DNA of 64,000 nt from Sphingomonadales bacterium UBA2683 (lineage in GTDB: Bacteria > Pseudomonadota > Alphaproteobacteria > Sphingomonadales > Sphingomonadaceae). Shown piece after piece: positions 8,609-17,073 of this stretch (positions are counted from its first letter, which is position 1; every line of letters begins with the position of its first letter). The notes under the pieces were generated by a model. It did no database searches and was not told the origin of the DNA. It saw nothing but the letters and a program-made list of their open reading frames with translations. The position numbers and the translations under genes are program-made. The DNA is taken from the NCBI GenBank assembly GCA_002354635.1, contig DELZ01000003.1, positions 348,976-412,975 on the forward strand, written 5' to 3'.

Positions 8609-10360
8609 ATGAGTTTTACAGCCCCCGGTCGCGAACAGAATTTTGTCCTAAAGCATATTGCCGAGATCGGCAAACTGGCCAGCCATGAGCGTTTTGCCGG
8701 TGCCAGCGAGGATATGGTCGAGGCGATTGTCGAGGGGATCGGCCAGTTTGCCGAAGGCGAGTTTGCCCCGCTCAACCGGATCGGCGACACCGAAGGCGCG
8801 CAATGGAAAGATGGCAAGGTGACTCTGCCGGCGGGCTATAAGGAAGCCTATGCCCAATTTGTCGAAAACGGATGGGCCTCGATCGACGGACCGGAAGAAT
8901 TTGGTGGCCAGGGCCTGCCCTATTCGCTGTCGGCACTAATTCTGGAAACCTGCGGTGCCGCCAATTTTGCCTTCACCCTCTGTCCGATGCTCAGCTTTGG
9001 CGCGATCGAGGCGATCCATGTTCATGGCTCCGACGAACAGAAGGCGCAGTATCTGCCCAATCTGATTTCCGGTGCCTGGACCGGCACGATGAACCTCACC
9101 GAACCGCAGGCCGGTTCCGACGTCGGCGCGCTGCGCTCGACCGCCGAACCGATCACCGAGGGCGAGCACGCCGGCAAATACCGGATCAAAGGCCAGAAAA
9201 TCTATATCACTTTCGGCGAACATGATCTGACCGACAATATCATCCACCTGGTGCTCGCCCGGACGCCGGGGGCGCCGGAAGGAACGCGCGGCATTTCGCT
9301 GTTCATCGTTCCGAAATTCCACCTCGATGCCGAGGGTAACGCCAGCGCGCCCAATGATGTCACCTGTGTGTCGATCGAGCACAAGATCGGCATCCACGCC
9401 TCGCCAACCTGCGTCATGGCCTATGGCGAGCAGGGCGAATGTATCGGCGAGATGATCGGCGGCGAATTCGGCGGGATGAAGGCGATGTTCACGATGATGA
9501 ACAACGCCCGCATCAATGTTGGCTCGCAGGGTGTGCAAATCGCCGAGCGCGCTACCCAGCAGGCCAGCCGCTTCGCGCTCGAGCGTATCCAGTCGGCCCG
9601 CGCCGGCAGCGGCGACAAGGCACCAGTACCGATCATCGAGCATCCCGATGTACGCCGGATGCTGCTCCGATCCAAGGCGCTCACCCAGGCCGCCAGAGCG
9701 TTGCTCTACTATGCCTCCTCGAGCGTCGACCGTGCAACCCTGGGGATTGAAGGCGCGAAGGCGCGCGCGGAAATCCTGACGCCGCTGATCAAGGGCTATG
9801 GCACGGATATCGGCAATGAAGTGGCCTCAATTGGTGTGCAGGTACATGGCGGTATGGGCTTTATCGAGGAAACCGGTGCCGGCCAGCATTTCCGCGATGC
9901 CCGGATCGCGCCGATTTACGAAGGCACAAACGGCATCCAGGCCGCCGATCTGGTCGGACGCAAACTGGGGCTGGATGGCGGCGAGGCGATGCAGATATTT
10001 ATCGCCGCGATCCGGGCCGAAGCGGGCGACGAGAACGGCCTGCTGGCGCTGGCACACGCCTGCGAAGATGTCCGGCAGTGGATGGCGGGCGGCGATGCAT
10101 CGATCGACGACCGGCTGGCGGGAAGTTATCCGTTCATGACCATGCTGGCGACCGCGACCTGCGGTATGCTGATGCTGAAGCAGCACCGCATCGCCGAGGC
10201 CGAACTGAACGGCGGCGACGATCCATTTCTCAAGGCGAAGCTGGTCACCACCCGCTATTATCTCGATCATCTGGTACCTGAAGCGCTCGGGTTGAAGGCC
10301 GCCGCGATCGCCGGCTCCGATATCCTTTACCAGCTCGACAGCGCAGCGCTGGCTGGCTGA
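8609..10360 (+). CDS. Acyl-CoA dehydrogenase (long FadE/DmdC-like form)
   Basis: A 583-residue flavoprotein that would oxidise an acyl-CoA to the trans-2-enoyl-CoA and pass electrons to ETF. The domains are in order: alpha-helical N-domain, beta-barrel (MNLTEPQAGSDVG near residue 155), C-terminal helical domain with VQVHGGMGFIEETGAGQ and the segment IAPIYEGTNGIQA, whose Glu is the likely catalytic base, then the extra C-terminal domain of the roughly 590-residue subfamily. I took the ATG at 8609 (MSFTAPGREQ, the usual family start) rather than the in-frame ATG at 8555, which overlaps the divergent tsaC start. Chain-length specificity is not readable. Confidence 0.93.
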   Translation: MSFTAPGREQNFVLKHIAEIGKLASHERFAGASEDMVEAIVEGIGQFAEGEFAPLNRIGDTEGAQWKDGKVTLPAGYKEAYAQFVENGWASIDGPEEFGGQGLPYSLSALILETCGAANFAFTLCPMLSFGAIEAIHVHGSDEQKAQYLPNLISGAWTGTMNLTEPQAGSDVGALRSTAEPITEGEHAGKYRIKGQKIYITFGEHDLTDNIIHLVLARTPGAPEGTRGISLFIVPKFHLDAEGNASAPNDVTCVSIEHKIGIHASPTCVMAYGEQGECIGEMIGGEFGGMKAMFTMMNNARINVGSQGVQIAERATQQASRFALERIQSARAGSGDKAPVPIIEHPDVRRMLLRSKALTQAARALLYYASSSVDRATLGIEGAKARAEILTPLIKGYGTDIGNEVASIGVQVHGGMGFIEETGAGQHFRDARIAPIYEGTNGIQAADLVGRKLGLDGGEAMQIFIAAIRAEAGDENGLLALAHACEDVRQWMAGGDASIDDRLAGSYPFMTMLATATCGMLMLKQHRIAEAELNGGDDPFLKAKLVTTRYYLDHLVPEALGLKAAAIAGSDILYQLDSAALAG

Positions 10361-10362
10361 TC

Positions 10363-11193
10363 GTGCCGGACGCGGACAACAGGGATGTTTTGAATCGCAT
10401 CGCTGATGCGCTCGAACGTCTTGCTCCGCCAGCCGCAGGATCGGTCGATTGGGAAACGGCAGGCGCCTTTGTCTGGAACGGCCGGAATGCGCGACCGATT
10501 GTGCCATTCGAGCCGGTCGCCATCGATCTGCTTAGCGGCATCGATTCGCAAAAGGCCCGCCTGCTCGACAATACCGACCGTCACGCCAGCGGCCTGGCCG
10601 CGCATGATGCTCTGCTCTGGGGCGCCCGCGGCATGGGAAAATCGGCGCTGGCCAAGTCCGCAGTCCGGACCTTGCAGATACGGGGTGAAGACATTGCACT
10701 GGTCGAAGCACCGTCCGACCAACTGGAAAGCCTGCCCGGACTGTTTGCAGCGCTCGCCGCTATCGACCGTCGTTTCATTCTCTTCATCGACGATATCGGT
10801 TTTGCCGAAGGCAGCGCCGAACCCCGCCTGCTCCGCTCGATGCTGGAAGGCGGCGCCAGCCAGCGGCCCGCCAATGTCAGACTCTATGTTACTTCAAATC
10901 GCCGCCATATCCTCTCCCGCCAGATGAGCGAGCAGGACGACCCCATCAACCCGCGCGACGCCGTGGATGACCAGCTGGCGCTGTCCGATCGCTTCGGTTT
11001 GCGGCTGGGCTTTCATGCCGCTTCACAGGAGGATTATCTGGCGATTGTTTCCCGCTATGCCGAAGCCCATGGTCTGGATTTCGAGCGCGAGGAAGCGCTG
11101 CTTTGGGCGAAGCAGCGCGGCAGCCGGTCTGGCCGGGTGGCGTGGCAATATATAGTCGAACTGGCCGGACGGGCCGGGCGATCGCTGGCCTAG
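10363..11193 (+). CDS. DUF815-family AAA-like ATPase
   Basis: A 276-residue cytoplasmic protein of the DUF815 family (P-loop NTPases of unknown cellular role). The Walker A motif GARGMGKSALAK is near residues 86-97 and Walker B ILFIDDIGF near 138-146; arginine-rich segments follow (TSNRRHILSR). The start is a GTG two bases after the acyl-CoA dehydrogenase stop, so the two genes are very probably translated from one message. Partners and substrate are unknown; the pairing with a dehydrogenase may only be operon convenience. Confidence 0.85.
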   Translation: MPDADNRDVLNRIADALERLAPPAAGSVDWETAGAFVWNGRNARPIVPFEPVAIDLLSGIDSQKARLLDNTDRHASGLAAHDALLWGARGMGKSALAKSAVRTLQIRGEDIALVEAPSDQLESLPGLFAALAAIDRRFILFIDDIGFAEGSAEPRLLRSMLEGGASQRPANVRLYVTSNRRHILSRQMSEQDDPINPRDAVDDQLALSDRFGLRLGFHAASQEDYLAIVSRYAEAHGLDFEREEALLWAKQRGSRSGRVAWQYIVELAGRAGRSLA

Positions 11194-11194
11194 A

Positions 11195-12553
11195 CTATTT
11201 TCTGGTCGCGGCCTCGGGCTTCGCGGCGCCCGGGCGAGAAACACGCCAGATGATCCCGCCGACATCGTCGCTCACCAGCAGGGCTCCGGTCTGGTCAAAG
11301 GCGACCATCGTCGGACGGCCACGGGCCTCGCCATCGTCATCGACAAATCCGCTCAGCATCGTGACCGGTTTGCCTTCCGGTTCGCCGCGCTGGTTGAAAT
11401 TGACATAGACCACATCATAGCCGGCCAGCGGCTGGCGGTTCCATGAACCGTGGCGAGCGACCACGGCGCCGGTTGCAAAGGGCTTGCCGAGCGCCTGCCC
11501 ATGCGAAAAGGCCAGACCCAGCGGTGCGACATGCGCACCCAGCGCGTAGTCGGGCCGCCGCTCATATTGACGGTGGTCGAGATTTTTTGGATCCACCCGC
11601 GGGTCGACATAACCGCCCCAGAAATGCCACGGCCAGCCATAATGCGCGCCCCAGCGGACTTCGGTGAGATAGTCCGGCACCATGTCGCTACCCAGCATGT
11701 CCCGCTCGTTGACCACAGTGTAGAATTTTTCAGTACCCGGCAGATAGGCCATGCCGACCGGGTTGCGCATGCCATCCGCATAGATCGCCTTCTTGTTGGT
11801 CGCGAGTTCGACCTGCAAAATGGCAGCGCGCTGCTTCTCTATATCCATGCCGTTTTCGCCGATATTGCTGTTCGAGCCAACCGAGATGTAGAGATATTTC
11901 CCGTCCTTGCTGGCGAGCAGGTCGCGGGTCCAGTGATTGTTGGGCGCCCTGGCATTCAGATTGGCAACCTTGCGGCCCTCGGCGGAAATCTTCGTGTCGC
12001 CTTCCGTATAGGGATAGGCATAGACCGCATCGGTATTGGCGACGTACAGCGTGTCATCGATCAGTTCCATGCCGAACGGCGAGTTGAGATTTTCGAGGAA
12101 AGTGAATTTCTCATCGACGGTGCCGTCCTTGTCGCTGTCGCGCAGCAGGCTGATCCGGTTGGCGGATTCGGTGCCCGCACCGGCCTTGCTCATCAGATTG
12201 CGCATGATCCAGCCCTCGATACCCTTGTTGGTTCTTGGCGGGCTATTGGTCTCGGCAACCAGAATATCGCCATTGGGCAGCCGGAACATGCTGCGCGGAT
12301 GGTCAAGCCCTTCGGCAAAGCGCTCCACGACGAGACCTTCGGCGGCAACGGGGCCTTCGCCTTCTCCCCAGGGTTCGGCCTTCGCGATATTGATGGTCGG
12401 GAAAGTTTCCTTGCGGACATTGGTCAGCGCCGGTTCGACACCCGTGGTGGCCTCCAGCGGCAGACGGGCGGTATCGCCGCGCGTGAAATAATAACCTGCA
12501 CCCACCCCGAGGATGATGAGCAGAATCGCGAGATTTCTAATATGTTTCAACAT
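11195..12553 (-). CDS. PQQ-dependent sugar dehydrogenase / sorbosone dehydrogenase family protein
   Basis: A 452-residue periplasmic six-bladed beta-propeller of the glucose/sorbosone dehydrogenase family. An N-terminal hydrophobic segment (residues about 7-24) acts as signal or anchor. The propeller shows RFAEGLDHPRSMFRLPNGDILVAE near residue 78 and GMRNPVGMAYLPG near 265, with SHGQALGKPFATGAVVARHGSWNR toward the end. Such proteins oxidise aldoses or aldehydes with PQQ and donate electrons to cytochromes or quinones; substrate and whether PQQ is truly bound are uncertain. It is convergent with the DUF815 gene, one base apart. Confidence 0.85.
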   Translation of the reverse strand: MLKHIRNLAILLIILGVGAGYYFTRGDTARLPLEATTGVEPALTNVRKETFPTINIAKAEPWGEGEGPVAAEGLVVERFAEGLDHPRSMFRLPNGDILVAETNSPPRTNKGIEGWIMRNLMSKAGAGTESANRISLLRDSDKDGTVDEKFTFLENLNSPFGMELIDDTLYVANTDAVYAYPYTEGDTKISAEGRKVANLNARAPNNHWTRDLLASKDGKYLYISVGSNSNIGENGMDIEKQRAAILQVELATNKKAIYADGMRNPVGMAYLPGTEKFYTVVNERDMLGSDMVPDYLTEVRWGAHYGWPWHFWGGYVDPRVDPKNLDHRQYERRPDYALGAHVAPLGLAFSHGQALGKPFATGAVVARHGSWNRQPLAGYDVVYVNFNQRGEPEGKPVTMLSGFVDDDGEARGRPTMVAFDQTGALLVSDDVGGIIWRVSRPGAAKPEAATRK

Positions 12554-12604
12554 GAACCGATAATAGGTGGCGTCACAGGTCCTGACAAGCGCGCTTTGAA
12601 ATAG

Positions 12605-12808
12605 TCAGCGGCTTTGCCACCAGATAAGCAGCGCTACCAGCGCGCCCAGTGCCAGCCCGGCCAGCAAGCCGGCAGACGGTTGTCCCATCAGGCCTCCTCC
12701 AATGGCACCGACAATCGCACCGATCGCTATGAAGACGCCACCGCCGTTGCTATTTTGTGCTCCGTCGATGGAAGAATGGGAAGCATCTTTAAGAGGATCA
12801 GGATTCAT
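12605..12808 (-). CDS. Small glycine-zipper membrane protein
   Basis: A protein of 67 residues (74 if translation starts at the in-frame ATG at 12829). After a polar N-terminus it has two hydrophobic glycine-rich helices, roughly residues 23-42 (GAIVGAIGGGLMG) and 44-62, ending in WWQSR. This is a helix-turn-helix hairpin of the glycine-zipper type, probably in the inner membrane. The ATG at 12808 has AAGG eight bases upstream and is preferred. No function is known to me. Confidence 0.55.
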   Translation of the reverse strand: MNPDPLKDASHSSIDGAQNSNGGGVFIAIGAIVGAIGGGLMGQPSAGLLAGLALGALVALLIWWQSR

Positions 12809-12970
12809 GATCTCAGCCTTAAACCACATCGCATCCCATGACCAGAACTTCCGGCTCTGCTTATGATTAACCTACTGGTAACCTTAGCTTTTGAAGATAT
12901 TTCCACCGGTCGCCTGTAGACGTCCTGATGAGGTTGGAAGCGAAGCCGTTTCCCGAAACAGGAGCCAAAA

Positions 12971-13180
12971 ATGCAATTACCCGTGTTCATTGACTCCACA
13001 CATTATAGCGACGCCGAGGCGCTGATCTCCAACTATGGCGAAGAAGCCGGGCTGGAAGCGGCCAATCGCGCCGACAAGAGCCGTTCGCTGGGCAACCACA
13101 TCCATTATTGCAAATGGCGGCAGGTCGAGCGGCTTTGCGTCCTGCTGTCGATCGATCAGACGATCGGCACGGTACACTGA
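12971..13180 (+). CDS. Small conserved-looking cytoplasmic protein of unknown function
   Basis: A 69-residue soluble protein with a strong ribosome binding site (AGGAG, seven bases before the ATG). The composition is normal, with no signal or membrane segment, and motifs such as HYCKWRQVERL hint at a folded domain with His and Cys. Similar short proteins are encoded in sphingomonad genomes as far as I recall. The stop lies one base from the convergent head-GIN gene, which argues that both are real. Function unknown. Confidence 0.6.
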   Translation: MQLPVFIDSTHYSDAEALISNYGEEAGLEAANRADKSRSLGNHIHYCKWRQVERLCVLLSIDQTIGTVH

Positions 13181-13181
13181 C

Positions 13182-13889
13182 CTAGCGGTCCGGATTGCAG
13201 ATGATTTCTGCGGATCCGTCGGTCCGCACCGTACAATTGGGGCGACCGTCTATCTGGATGCGTCCGGTACCGAAATTGCTGATGCTCGCTTCCCGTTCGA
13301 CCGCGAGGTGGCTGCTGACCGGCCCGCGCTGGACCAGCGTCAGCTTTTCGACTGCCAGACCGGGGCTTTCGAATATGCTGGACCCCTGCAGTTCGATCCG
13401 GGCCGCCACGGCCTCGCCCGCCATCGTCAGCTGACCGCCGCCGGTCATCATCACATGGAGACGGTCTGCGTCTACCGCATCGATCCGGACAGCACCGAAA
13501 CCGCCGAGGCGCACAGTGGGCGTCCGTCCGGATAATGTGTCAAGCGACACCCGACCGGAACCAAGATGCGAAAGTTTCTCGATCGCAAAGCTGCTGAGAA
13601 AAAGGGTGACCGGCGTATCCCCTTCATAATTGTTTCGGTCCAGCGACTTGGGCCGGACCGATACAACCAGCTGCTTGCCGTTTTTCTGTAGCGTGACCCT
13701 GTCGAGGATCTCGCGCGTGGCTCCTTCCGCCCGTGCCGACGGCCCCTTGCCGGAGGTCAGTACGACATCGACACCATTGCCGATGCGGATATCGTCAAAG
13801 CCGAATATGGAAAATTTGCGTTCCGCTGCCTGGCTAGCCGAAGACAATATCAGCAAAATAGTGATCAGGGCACCGGACAAATATTTCAT
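13182..13889 (-). CDS. Head-GIN (DUF2807) domain protein, secreted
   Basis: A 235-residue protein with a signal peptide (about residues 1-22, ending SQAA) and one DUF2807 putative auto-transporter adhesin head-GIN domain, a right-handed beta-solenoid-like repeat structure. Its ATG overlaps the stop of the upstream methyltransferase by four bases (ATGA), so the pair is translationally coupled. The longer frame reaching 14066 is read-through into that gene and is not needed. It is exported, but whether it reaches the cell surface is unknown. A second head-GIN gene lies just beyond the methyltransferase. Confidence 0.8.
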   Translation of the reverse strand: MKYLSGALITILLILSSASQAAERKFSIFGFDDIRIGNGVDVVLTSGKGPSARAEGATREILDRVTLQKNGKQLVVSVRPKSLDRNNYEGDTPVTLFLSSFAIEKLSHLGSGRVSLDTLSGRTPTVRLGGFGAVRIDAVDADRLHVMMTGGGQLTMAGEAVAARIELQGSSIFESPGLAVEKLTLVQRGPVSSHLAVEREASISNFGTGRIQIDGRPNCTVRTDGSAEIICNPDR

Positions 13890-14527
13890 AGGGGCCGTGC
13901 CTCGCCCGCTTCCATCCAGCCCAGCCATCGCGGCGTTTTCGGCGCATAATGGCCGTGGCTGTCGGCCAGCACGAAGCCTTCCGCTTCGAACAATTTGGCG
14001 ACCGGACGATGCAGATGGCAGCCCCCGGCAATATGTTTCCACATCGGTTCTATACGCCGCTGCCATTTCTCGGGCCCCTTGTCGGGAGCCCGGCCATGTT
14101 CGAGAAACAATATCTTGCCACCGGGTTTCAAAACCCGCCGCATTTCGGACAACACTTGCGCGCCATCCTGCACCGAGCAGAGCGTGAAGGTGGTTAGCAC
14201 TGTGTCAAAGCTGGCATCGGCGAAGGGCATGGCTTCGCCAATGCCGTCCAGTATCTCCATGTCGAAGCCGCGTTCGCTGGCTTCCCGCCGGGTATAGTCG
14301 AGCAGTTCCGCTGACGGATCGAGACCGGTTAGCCGGGTGACCCGGTTCCGGTCATAAAACTGGAGATTGATCCCGCCGCCGCAGCCCAGTTCGAGTGTCT
14401 CTCCCTCGGCTTTAGGCACGATCTCGCTGCGGTCTTTCATCACCGCAGGCTGCGAGCAGGCGAAGCGGATAAGCTTCGGTACTGCATATTTTTCCCATAG
14501 ATTTGGCATCGCTAGCGAATCTGCCAC
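13886..14527 (-). CDS. Class I SAM-dependent methyltransferase (UbiE/PmtA-like)
   Basis: A 213-residue cytoplasmic enzyme with a Rossmann-type methyltransferase fold. Motif I is ETLELGCGGGINLQFYD near residue 43, followed by the acidic strand end GLDPSAE, the motif FADASFDTVLTTFTLCSV and LKPGGKILFLEHGRAPDKGPEKWQ. The last segment resembles small methyltransferases acting on phospholipid headgroups or quinone precursors, so phosphatidylethanolamine N-methylation is possible but unproven. It is flanked by two head-GIN protein genes on the same strand. Confidence 0.85.
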   Translation of the reverse strand: MADSLAMPNLWEKYAVPKLIRFACSQPAVMKDRSEIVPKAEGETLELGCGGGINLQFYDRNRVTRLTGLDPSAELLDYTRREASERGFDMEILDGIGEAMPFADASFDTVLTTFTLCSVQDGAQVLSEMRRVLKPGGKILFLEHGRAPDKGPEKWQRRIEPMWKHIAGGCHLHRPVAKLFEAEGFVLADSHGHYAPKTPRWLGWMEAGEARPL

Positions 14528-14581
14528 AAGCGCAACAGATCGCCAAGCGATTTCAGCATGATGCGGGGGTTGCCCAGCGGC

Positions 14582-15328
14582 TCACCCGCAGGTGATACCG
14601 CCTGAGCCCATGGCCCGCGATTTGCACTTGGCGTCGCCGTGGATCCGCACATCACCGGATCCCATGACCTTGGCATTTACGGAACCGTCCGAGGACAGCT
14701 CCACATCACCGCTGCCGGCAATCGAGATATCTGCACTGTCTGCATTCATGCCCTTGGCGCTGACATCGCCTGATCCGGCAATCGATATGTCGACCGAACT
14801 GGCAGAACCCGCCAGCGTCAAGTTGCCCGAACCGGCAATTTTAGAATTGAGCGACGCCGTATCGATCTTGGCCACGCGGATATCACCGGATCCGGCGATA
14901 CTCAGTTTCGTCGCTTCCGTCGTCATCGCATCAACGTCGAGATTGCCAGATCCTGCGAGCTTGGCGCTTTTCAGCGAGGGTGCGCTAAGATAGATCGTGG
15001 CCCTATCGCTGTCGCCGATCGAGAAACGGCTGTTTTCCCGACCGATCTTGATCTGGTCGCCGGAAATCTTGTAGCGCAGCTTTTCGACCGCATCGGCGTC
15101 TCCTTCGGCACGGATTGAAAATTCACCCGTTGTGAAGATGATATTGTCCGGTCCAGCCAGAGTTACACCCGCAAATTCGCCAGGGTTGCTGGCGCTGGTG
15201 CCGATTGGAATCCCGTCAGAGAAACTGCTGCTTCCGCCGTTGGACGCGGCATCGCTGACCGCTTCGACGATCGAGCCTTCACAAGCCGCGAGCACCAGTA
15301 GCGGGGCCAAAAACACTAATTTCTTCAT
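14582..15328 (-). CDS. Head-GIN (DUF2807) domain lipoprotein with GSG repeats
   Basis: A 248-residue lipoprotein (lipobox LAAC, Cys16) with a DUF2807 head-GIN domain. The C-terminal half is a run of seven short repeats of the pattern A/M-GSG-D/N-hydrophobic, spaced 15-20 residues apart, consistent with coils of a beta-solenoid. The last repeat ends in a Cys (GGITCG). It sits 54 bases upstream of the methyltransferase on the same strand. The role is unknown; surface adhesion is the usual suggestion for the family. Confidence 0.82.
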   Translation of the reverse strand: MKKLVFLAPLLVLAACEGSIVEAVSDAASNGGSSSFSDGIPIGTSASNPGEFAGVTLAGPDNIIFTTGEFSIRAEGDADAVEKLRYKISGDQIKIGRENSRFSIGDSDRATIYLSAPSLKSAKLAGSGNLDVDAMTTEATKLSIAGSGDIRVAKIDTASLNSKIAGSGNLTLAGSASSVDISIAGSGDVSAKGMNADSADISIAGSGDVELSSDGSVNAKVMGSGDVRIHGDAKCKSRAMGSGGITCG

Positions 15329-15412
15329 CTATTCCTCCATCGCTGTATTAGCATTATAATACGCCTGCCGTTTCGGGAGATCAACCAAAATATTGCGCTT
15401 CCCGCCCGGGCA

Positions 15413-15450
15413 AAGAAAAAGGGCTGCCACATTGCTGTGACAACCCCTTT
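15413..15450 (-). terminator. Intrinsic terminator after carD
   Basis: Read on the minus strand, the arms AAGGGGTTGTCACA and TGTGGCAGCCCTT pair (two G-U wobbles and one bulged G) around a four-base GCAA loop, followed by a T-rich run TTTTTCTTT. It lies 32 bases after the carD stop and fits a rho-independent terminator for carD transcription. Confidence 0.75.
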
Positions 15451-15481
15451 CCTGTTTCGACGAAGGACGGTGGTCTGTCGA

Positions 15482-16012
15482 TCAATCGTCCTTGTTCTCA
15501 TAATATTGCGGTGCAGCAATATTGAGTATCTCGAGAATCTTAGCGAGCGCCGTTGGCTCGTCGGTTTCTTCCATCGCCGCCAGTTCGCGTGCGAGGCGGC
15601 TGGACGCGGCTTCAAAAATCTGCCGTTCGGAATAGCTTTGTTCCGGCTGGTCATCGGCGCGGAACAGATCGCGGGTCACTTCGGCAATCGATACCAGATC
15701 GCCGGAATTGATCTTCGCTTCATATTCCTGGGCCCGGCGCGACCACATCGACCGCTTGACCTTGGGCTTGGCTTTCAGCGTTTCCATGGCTTCCTTGAGC
15801 GTCTTGTCCGACGACAGTTTGCGCATGCCGACGCCTTCTGCCTTGTTGGTCGGAACCCGCAAGGTCATCCGTTCTTTTTCGAAGCGCAAAACATAGAGTT
15901 CGAGTTGCATGCCGGCAATTTCTTCATTTTGCAGCTCGACAACCCGGCCAACGCCGTGTTTCGGATAAACAACATAATCGCCCACATCAAAGGACAGCAC
16001 ATTCGCAGCCAT
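15482..16012 (-). CDS. carD: CarD-family transcriptional regulator
   Basis: A 176-residue CarD/CdnL homologue. The N-terminal RNA-polymerase-interacting domain (residues about 3-60) begins with FDVGDYVVYPKHGVGRV, and the helical C-terminal DNA-binding part carries MWSRRAQEYEAKINSGD and the expected LARE / EILN end. Such proteins bind the polymerase beta subunit and stabilise open complexes, often at rRNA promoters. I chose the ATG at 16012 (GAAAGG just upstream, family-typical MAANVLSF); the frame extends seven codons further to 16033. Neighbours are fdxA, an S4 protein and the helicase, a common alphaproteobacterial order. Confidence 0.92.
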   Translation of the reverse strand: MAANVLSFDVGDYVVYPKHGVGRVVELQNEEIAGMQLELYVLRFEKERMTLRVPTNKAEGVGMRKLSSDKTLKEAMETLKAKPKVKRSMWSRRAQEYEAKINSGDLVSIAEVTRDLFRADDQPEQSYSERQIFEAASSRLARELAAMEETDEPTALAKILEILNIAAPQYYENKDD

Positions 16013-16319
16013 AAAAAGCCTTTCTTGATTCAATGGAAAAGAACGCTGCTAACGTTCGATTTTCGTAATCACGTGACGAAAAAACCCTTTCGTACATATG
16101 TTTAACGACCGAACACCACCCGTTACCTCAGGTGTCCAGCCGCCAACTGCCTTTCTTTTAACAGATTCGTCACAAAAAAGCAATTTATCGTTGCATTGCA
16201 CAACTGATCATAGTCCGAAAATGCCGCTCAGGGGCATCCGGTCAGTGTAATTGAGACATTTTTCGGTTCGGAGAGACCATTTCGCCTCCCGGATGCATCT
16301 ATTCCTGCGGGTCGGAAGG
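16013..16319 (-). promoter_or_regulatory. Intergenic region upstream of carD with a possible promoter (16155-16183)
   Basis: These 307 bases hold no gene that I can support. On the minus strand TTGCTT (16178-16183) and TAAAAG (16155-16160) are 17 bases apart and could be the -35 and -10 of the carD promoter, leaving an untranslated leader of roughly 135 bases. The rest is AT-rich with no recognisable RNA motif. This is pattern matching only. Confidence 0.35.
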
Positions 16320-16658
16320 TTAATCGCCCTCGCCGGGTTTTTCGGAGAAGAAGGCTTCAAACTTGCCTTCCATGCCCTTGAATTTGTCAGCGTCTTCCGG
16401 TGGATCCCGACTGACCGTAATATTGGGCCATTCTTCGGAAAATTTGGTGTTTACCTCGAGCCACTTTTCGAGACCGTCTTCGGTGTCCGGCAAAATCGCC
16501 TCGGCAGGGCATTCGGGTTCACAGACGCCGCAATCAATGCATTCGCTGGGATTGATTACCAGCATATTATCGCCCTCGTAAAAGCAATCCACGGGGCAGA
16601 CTTCAACACAGTCCATATATTTGCATTTGATGCAGGCTTCGGTAACAACATAAGTCAT
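16320..16658 (-). CDS. fdxA: Ferredoxin FdxA (3Fe-4S/4Fe-4S type)
   Basis: A 112-residue ferredoxin of the FdxA family, a low-potential electron carrier in the cytoplasm. The two cluster motifs are at the N-terminus: CIKCKYMDCVEVCPVDCF (with the spacing of a seven-iron ferredoxin) and CIDCGVCEPECP. The C-terminal 55-residue extension is typical of FdxA. I chose the ATG at 16658, giving the canonical MTYVVTEACIKCK start; the frame could extend 11 codons more. It is upstream of carD on the same strand, with its own 307-base gap between. Confidence 0.95.
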   Translation of the reverse strand: MTYVVTEACIKCKYMDCVEVCPVDCFYEGDNMLVINPSECIDCGVCEPECPAEAILPDTEDGLEKWLEVNTKFSEEWPNITVSRDPPEDADKFKGMEGKFEAFFSEKPGEGD

Positions 16659-16761
16659 ATGGTCGTGAGCTCCCCTATTCCGGTCCGCCATTCGAGGTCA
16701 GAAATGCCATCCTAGCTATTGCGCAATTTCTGACACGTCAACAGTTGGTTTGGCGGCTAAT

Positions 16762-17064
16762 TCAATTGCCAGTCTGCAATATCTCATAACAGGAATGGGC
16801 CTGCGAAGCGCTGCTCCGACGTTCCGGCAAAGCAATGATACGCACCACGTGCACTTTCTGCCCCTGAGGGATAGTGAGAATGTCCCCCTTCCGCACCCTG
16901 ACGTGACCGCGTTCGATACGGCGGCCGTTCATCCGGACATGCCCCTGTTCCGCCAGCTTGCGCGCCATCACCCGGTTATGGGCAAAGCGCAGGAACCAGA
17001 GCAGCTTGTCGATCCGCAGCGCGGGAAGCGCTGCGGGGTCGCGATCCGCTGCTCTGCCGCTCAA
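16762..17064 (-). CDS. S4-domain RNA-binding protein (Hsp15/HslR-like)
   Basis: A 100-residue protein that is essentially one S4 RNA-binding domain (RIDKLLWFLRFAHNRVMARKLAEQG then VRKGDILTI). Relatives such as Hsp15 bind stalled large ribosomal subunits carrying peptidyl-tRNA. The only workable start is a TTG at 17064, nine bases after the helicase stop; an overlapping ATG is in another frame and closes at once. It is almost certainly cotranscribed with the helicase gene. Confidence 0.85.
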   Translation of the reverse strand: MSGRAADRDPAALPALRIDKLLWFLRFAHNRVMARKLAEQGHVRMNGRRIERGHVRVRKGDILTIPQGQKVHVVRIIALPERRSSASQAHSCYEILQTGN

Positions 17065-17073
17065 GCCCGCATC

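Noticed and set aside
14600..15000. Tandem DNA repeats in the head-GIN lipoprotein gene
   Set aside because: The repeat is at protein level (GSG motifs 15-20 residues apart) and the DNA copies are diverged; not a satellite or CRISPR.
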